NCBI GenBank assembly: GCA_963789565.1
Contig: CAWBKX010000002.1
Coordinates: 2,852,001 to 2,916,000 of the forward strand
Origin: CALAGB01 sp963789565
Lineage (GTDB): Bacteria > Chloroflexota > Chloroflexia > Thermomicrobiales > Thermomicrobiaceae
DNA: 64,000 bases
Direction of reading: 5' to 3'
This document shows, one piece after another, positions 60,830 through 64,000 of the stretch (the first letter of the stretch is position 1; each line of letters begins with the position of its first letter). The position numbers and the translations under genes were made by a program. Below the pieces are notes generated by a model. It made no database searches, was not told where the DNA came from, and saw only the letters and a program-made list of their open reading frames with translations.

Positions 60830-62986
60830 TCAGGACCCGCTGGTCGGTTGGGTCAGATCGTAAACAGTCGTTCCTCCAACGGTCGTCGCGGTGAAGTTCT
60901 GCTGAACCCAGTTGCTGATCTCACTGGACGTACCGTTCGATCCACCGCCCCCGAATCCGCCGCCAACGCCACCACCAGCGAGGAAATAGTGGATCTTGCC
61001 CTCACTCACGAATTGCTGGAACTCCGCCAGGGTCGGGGTTGGGTCGGTGCCATTGAATCCACCGATAGCCATGATTGGTTTGTCGGTTGCCAATTGAACT
61101 CCCGCGGCGCTGTTTGCGCCGACGGCCGCGGCGACCCATGTGTAGCTGCCGGCATCTTGCTGCAGCAGCGTCACGAGTGCGCTGTCAGGCGTGCTCGCAT
61201 CGAGCAGACCGCCCAGATTGCCGCCGTTACCACCAAATCCGCCGTTCTGGCCACCGGTTGGGTTGTTTCCGAATCCGGGGAAGCCTTCGAATGTTCCGCG
61301 GTTGCCACGTGTAGATCCGGCCGGTGGGAATCCACTATTGCCACTGGTGTTGCTATTTCCATTTGATCCGGTATTACCGGTTGACGAGCCAAAGCCCGGG
61401 AATCCGCCGTTGGCGTTGGTCGCGCCAGGGAAATTCGGCGCGCCGTTCCCGTCCGGTCCGCCACGAGGGCCGCCTCGGCCACCCGCTGCGGCCGGCCCAG
61501 CTGTTGGGATCGCCCCGGTGTGTGGCGTTGTAGCGGTCTCAGCCGCGAAGGCGGCCGGACCAGCCAGCGCTGCGATGAGTGCCACCGCGATGATGGCGGT
61601 CGCGGCCTGGCGTCGCAGGACGAGTGGGGTCAGCAACAGGACGCCCGCGCCGATTCCGAGTACCAGCACGCCGATGCGCAGAAGCGGATACCAGTTGGGC
61701 GTGCGGTTCAAGAGTTCATAGGCCCACACCGACGTGCCGGCAATCCCGATCGCCAGAAGTCCGCGAGCGACCCAGTGATCGCGCCGTTGCCACAGACTGA
61801 CCACTCCAATACCAACCAGCGCCCCGATGGCAGGTGCGAGTGCGACGGTGTAGTAGGGATGGATGATCCCCTCTGCCAGGCTGAAGACGATGCCAGTCAA
61901 CAGGAGCCAACCGCCCCAAATGATCGCGGCGGCTCGCACGCGGTCGGTGCGCGGCTGATGCCAGGTGAACCAGAGCAGTGCAACGAGAGAGAGAAGCGCC
62001 AGCGGCACCAGCCACGAGACCTGCGTGCCCATTTCGCTGCCAAATACCCGCAAGAGACCAGTTGGCCCCCAACGTCCGCCGCCATTGCCCGGCGCTCCGC
62101 CGACGCTGCCGGTCTCGTCGCCGGTGATGCGGCCGAAGCCGTTATAGCCAAAGATCAGGTTGAGTATGTTGTTGTTTTGCGAGCCGCCGACATACGGACG
62201 GGCGCTGGCGGGGGTCAACACGACCGCGGCGACCCACCATCCGGCTGATAGGACGATCGACACGCCGAATGCAATGAGCTGCGCCAGGCGACGGCGCAAC
62301 GACACCGGGGAGGCGATGAGATAGACGAGGGCCAATGGCGGCACGACCACGAAGGCCTGCAGCATCTTGGTGAGAAAGCCGAATCCGATCAGTGCACCCG
62401 CCAAGAGCAACCAGCGTGTGCTGCCGTTTTCGAGTGACCGCGTTACTGCGTAGGCCGCCCCCACCATCAGGAGCACGAGAAGCGCGTCTGGGTTGTTGAA
62501 GCGGAACATGAGCGCCGCGACGGGTGTCAGCGCCATCACTGACCCGGCCAGCAGCGCGGCCGGAGCGGAGAACCAGCGGCGAACGGCGAGGTAGAGCAGA
62601 CCGACGGCCGCCACGCCTTCCAGCGCTTCCGGCGCCAGGATGCTCCACGAGCTCACACCGAATATGCGTGCGGATAGCTCCATGATCCAGAGCGCGGCCG
62701 GAGGTTTGTCGACGGTTATGAAGTTGGACGAGTCGAATGAACCGAAAAAGAAGGCGGTCCAGTTTTTTGTCCCTGCCTGAACGGCGGCCGAGTAGAACGC
62801 GTTAGCCCAACCTGATGCTGACAAATTCCATAAATAGAGCATGGCGGTTGTGCCGAGCAGGGCTACGACGGAGAGCCGCTCCCAAAGTTGAGCGCGTATG
62901 CCGGTGCGAACCTCTCCGCGCTGCCTCGCGGTCCACGTCGTCGCGCTTGTCTGGTCCGCGACGGATTCTGGTGCGGTAGCGATCAT
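60830..62986 (-). CDS. GT39-like membrane glycosyltransferase with glycine-rich C-terminal region
   Basis: Polyprenyl-sugar-dependent transferase of 718 residues, ArnT/PMT clan (YkcB-like). The first extracellular loop has SFDSSNFITVDKPPAALWIM with the catalytic-type acidic pair, followed by about 12 helices to residue 480. The last 240 residues are outside: a Gly/Asn/Pro-rich linker (about 485-590), then a globular end (QDAGSYTWVAAAVGANSAAG ... IHYFLAGGGVGGGFGGGGSN). ATG 62986 has GAGGAG nine bases upstream. It likely moves a sugar onto proteins or wall polymers; acceptor unknown. Confidence 0.88.
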   Translation of the reverse strand: MIATAPESVADQTSATTWTARQRGEVRTGIRAQLWERLSVVALLGTTAMLYLWNLSASGWANAFYSAAVQAGTKNWTAFFFGSFDSSNFITVDKPPAALWIMELSARIFGVSSWSILAPEALEGVAAVGLLYLAVRRWFSAPAALLAGSVMALTPVAALMFRFNNPDALLVLLMVGAAYAVTRSLENGSTRWLLLAGALIGFGFLTKMLQAFVVVPPLALVYLIASPVSLRRRLAQLIAFGVSIVLSAGWWVAAVVLTPASARPYVGGSQNNNILNLIFGYNGFGRITGDETGSVGGAPGNGGGRWGPTGLLRVFGSEMGTQVSWLVPLALLSLVALLWFTWHQPRTDRVRAAAIIWGGWLLLTGIVFSLAEGIIHPYYTVALAPAIGALVGIGVVSLWQRRDHWVARGLLAIGIAGTSVWAYELLNRTPNWYPLLRIGVLVLGIGAGVLLLTPLVLRRQAATAIIAVALIAALAGPAAFAAETATTPHTGAIPTAGPAAAGGRGGPRGGPDGNGAPNFPGATNANGGFPGFGSSTGNTGSNGNSNTSGNSGFPPAGSTRGNRGTFEGFPGFGNNPTGGQNGGFGGNGGNLGGLLDASTPDSALVTLLQQDAGSYTWVAAAVGANSAAGVQLATDKPIMAIGGFNGTDPTPTLAEFQQFVSEGKIHYFLAGGGVGGGFGGGGSNGTSSEISNWVQQNFTATTVGGTTVYDLTQPTSGS

Positions 62987-63211
62987 GTATCGAACTCCTC
63001 GATCAAAAAACTGAAGGGAGGTCGGACCACGAAGCAAACGACCTCACCGACTTCACCCACTAGCCTAGGTGGCGGGCATTTGGTTTCTGTGAGATGAATC
63101 TAAGAATTTTCTGAGAAATGTGGAGAGGGTGGGAAGCGAGCACCTCGGGTTGAAACCCAGGGGTCATCGAGACGAAGTCCCGAAACGAAATGCGCGTACC
63201 CAATGGAACAG

Positions 63212-63280
63212 AGAGGCGGGACCTGTGCCCGCCTCTACGCTATCTCGAGGGCATACGGGCGGGCAACGAGTCCCGCCTCT
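63212..63280. repeat. Miniature inverted-repeat element
   Basis: AGAGGCGGGAC (63212-63222) is inverted at 63270-63280; each end also forms its own GAGGCGGG/CCCGCCTC-type hairpin. It has the same architecture as the element at 19436-19564 but different interior. It lies in a 358-base gap (62987-63344) otherwise without recognised features. Confidence 0.6.
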
Positions 63281-63344
63281 AAGCTGAGAGGAGTGTCAGT
63301 CGGTACCCATCTGCCGTCATACGAATCATTTGCGTTCGTCCGTG

Positions 63345-64000
63345 CTAATACCCGACGATGGAATTGCCCGCGCGGCGGATGTCGGTCGCGCCGCTGTAGA
63401 TCCCGGTTTGGGAATCACGCGCGATCAGCTGCACGCCTCCACCGAGTCCCCAGGGCGCGGCGGGCTCGACCTGATGCCCCATCTCCTCGAGCCGTTTGAG
63501 CGCGGCCTCTCCAACGCGCGATTCGACGCGCACGGTCGGGTTGCCGAACTCGAGTTGCTCGCCGATCAGGAAGCGCGGCGCTTCGCTGGTGCGCGCCGGA
63601 TCCATGCCGAAATCGAGCGAGTTGCACAGGATCTGGATGTTGGTCTGCACCTGCCAATGTGCGCCCGGCGTGCCGCCCACCAGGATCGGGTGGCCGTCGC
63701 GCTGCACCAGGTAATTGTTGAGCGTGTGGATCGGCCGCTTCCCAGGCGCCAGGCAATTTGGGTGCCCCTCATCCAGGTTGAAGCCGAGCATGCGGTTGTT
63801 CATCATCGCGCCGGTCTCGCCCATCACGACGCCACAGCCAGCGAAGAGGCTATGGATGTAGGAGACCATGTTGCCGTCACCGTCGACGACGCACATGTAG
63901 GTCGTGTCGGGTTGCACATTCCCCTGCCACTCGAATGGCATGGCCCGCTGGCGGTCGATACGCGCGGCTTGATCGCGCGCATGCTCCTCTGAAAGGAGCA
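63345..64000 (-). CDS. Gamma-glutamyltransferase family protein, C-terminal part (5-prime end off window)
   Basis: N-terminal-nucleophile hydrolase related to gamma-glutamyltransferase. The frame is open to the right edge, beginning inside the large-subunit part. The self-cleavage and catalytic threonine lies in PDTTYMCVVDGDGNMVSYIH, the first residue of the small subunit. Later marks are GKRPIHTLNNYLV and VGGTPGAHWQVQ (substrate-loop Gly-Gly). The QPDTTYMC context with SYIHSLFAGCG is closer to cephalosporin-acylase/GGT-like paralogues than to classical Ggt. The ATG at 63941 is internal, not the start. Confidence 0.9.
   Translation of the reverse strand, partial: LLSEEHARDQAARIDRQRAMPFEWQGNVQPDTTYMCVVDGDGNMVSYIHSLFAGCGVVMGETGAMMNNRMLGFNLDEGHPNCLAPGKRPIHTLNNYLVQRDGHPILVGGTPGAHWQVQTNIQILCNSLDFGMDPARTSEAPRFLIGEQLEFGNPTVRVESRVGEAALKRLEEMGHQVEPAAPWGLGGGVQLIARDSQTGIYSGATDIRRAGNSIVGY

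Overview
The window is about 64 kb of GC-rich chromosome from a free-living aerobic bacterium. The gene set suggests Chloroflexota, most likely a Thermomicrobia/Sphaerobacter-like lineage. The pointers are a coproporphyrin-type hemE-hemH-hemY operon, a MocR-pdxS-pdxT cluster, single-gene MreB plus RodA, split-alpha pntA/pntB transhydrogenase genes, a glycine-rich GT39-like membrane glycosyltransferase, and many TTG/GTG starts with good Shine-Dalgarno (SD) sites. This is inference from family content; there is no rRNA or tRNA gene in the window to settle it.

Layout. 0-7.3 kb: partial serine hydrolase, methyltransferase, a six-gene operon (winged-helix regulator, YbjQ protein, two small membrane proteins, ABC ATPase and permease), mnmA and moaC. 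7.3-17.1 kb: an EamA-type transporter gene split by an 8.7-kb integrated element. The element is bounded by a 13-bp direct repeat (8260-8272 and 16989-17001). Removing the element and one repeat copy restores a single in-frame 346-residue transporter. All element genes run on the minus strand: a large serine recombinase, HK97-type major capsid protein, P27-type terminase small subunit, HNH endonuclease, small zinc proteins and a prim-pol/DUF3987 replication protein. I find no large terminase, portal, protease or tail gene, so it looks like a phage satellite or phiRv1-like mini-prophage. Several of its genes carry clusters of one-base indels.

17.1-36.3 kb: class III aminotransferase, cysteine-dioxygenase-like cupin, a 0.56-kb convergent gap holding a miniature inverted-repeat element and a structured region, ArsR-like regulator, cupin, haem operon, macro-domain protein, TetR regulator with a clear promoter/operator, cupredoxin, PucR regulator, MocR regulator with pdxS and pdxT, a small HTH protein with its own operator-rich promoter, and rodA, an HD protein and mreB (cell-wall elongation). 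36.7-48 kb: DoxX protein, a UvrA-like resistance-type ATPase, lipoprotein, GH13 alpha-glucosidase, and an operon of a phosphotransferase-fold kinase, an ATPase-permease fusion, a second ABC ATPase and a second permease; just upstream lies a 5-prime scrap of a second copy of the alpha-glucosidase gene.

48-64 kb: SnoaL-like protein, katG with a twice-frameshifted C-terminus, several stress-type small enzymes (DUF1801, ArsR+AHSA1 pair with an operator-filled promoter, AhpD-like, aldo/keto reductase, LLM flavin enzyme), the pyridine-nucleotide transhydrogenase operon, PhzF, GT39-like glycosyltransferase and the C-terminal half of a gamma-glutamyltransferase running off the right edge. Dispersed palindromic repeats sit in many intergenic gaps. 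Coordinates of starts were chosen from SD spacing and family length; no database search was possible.
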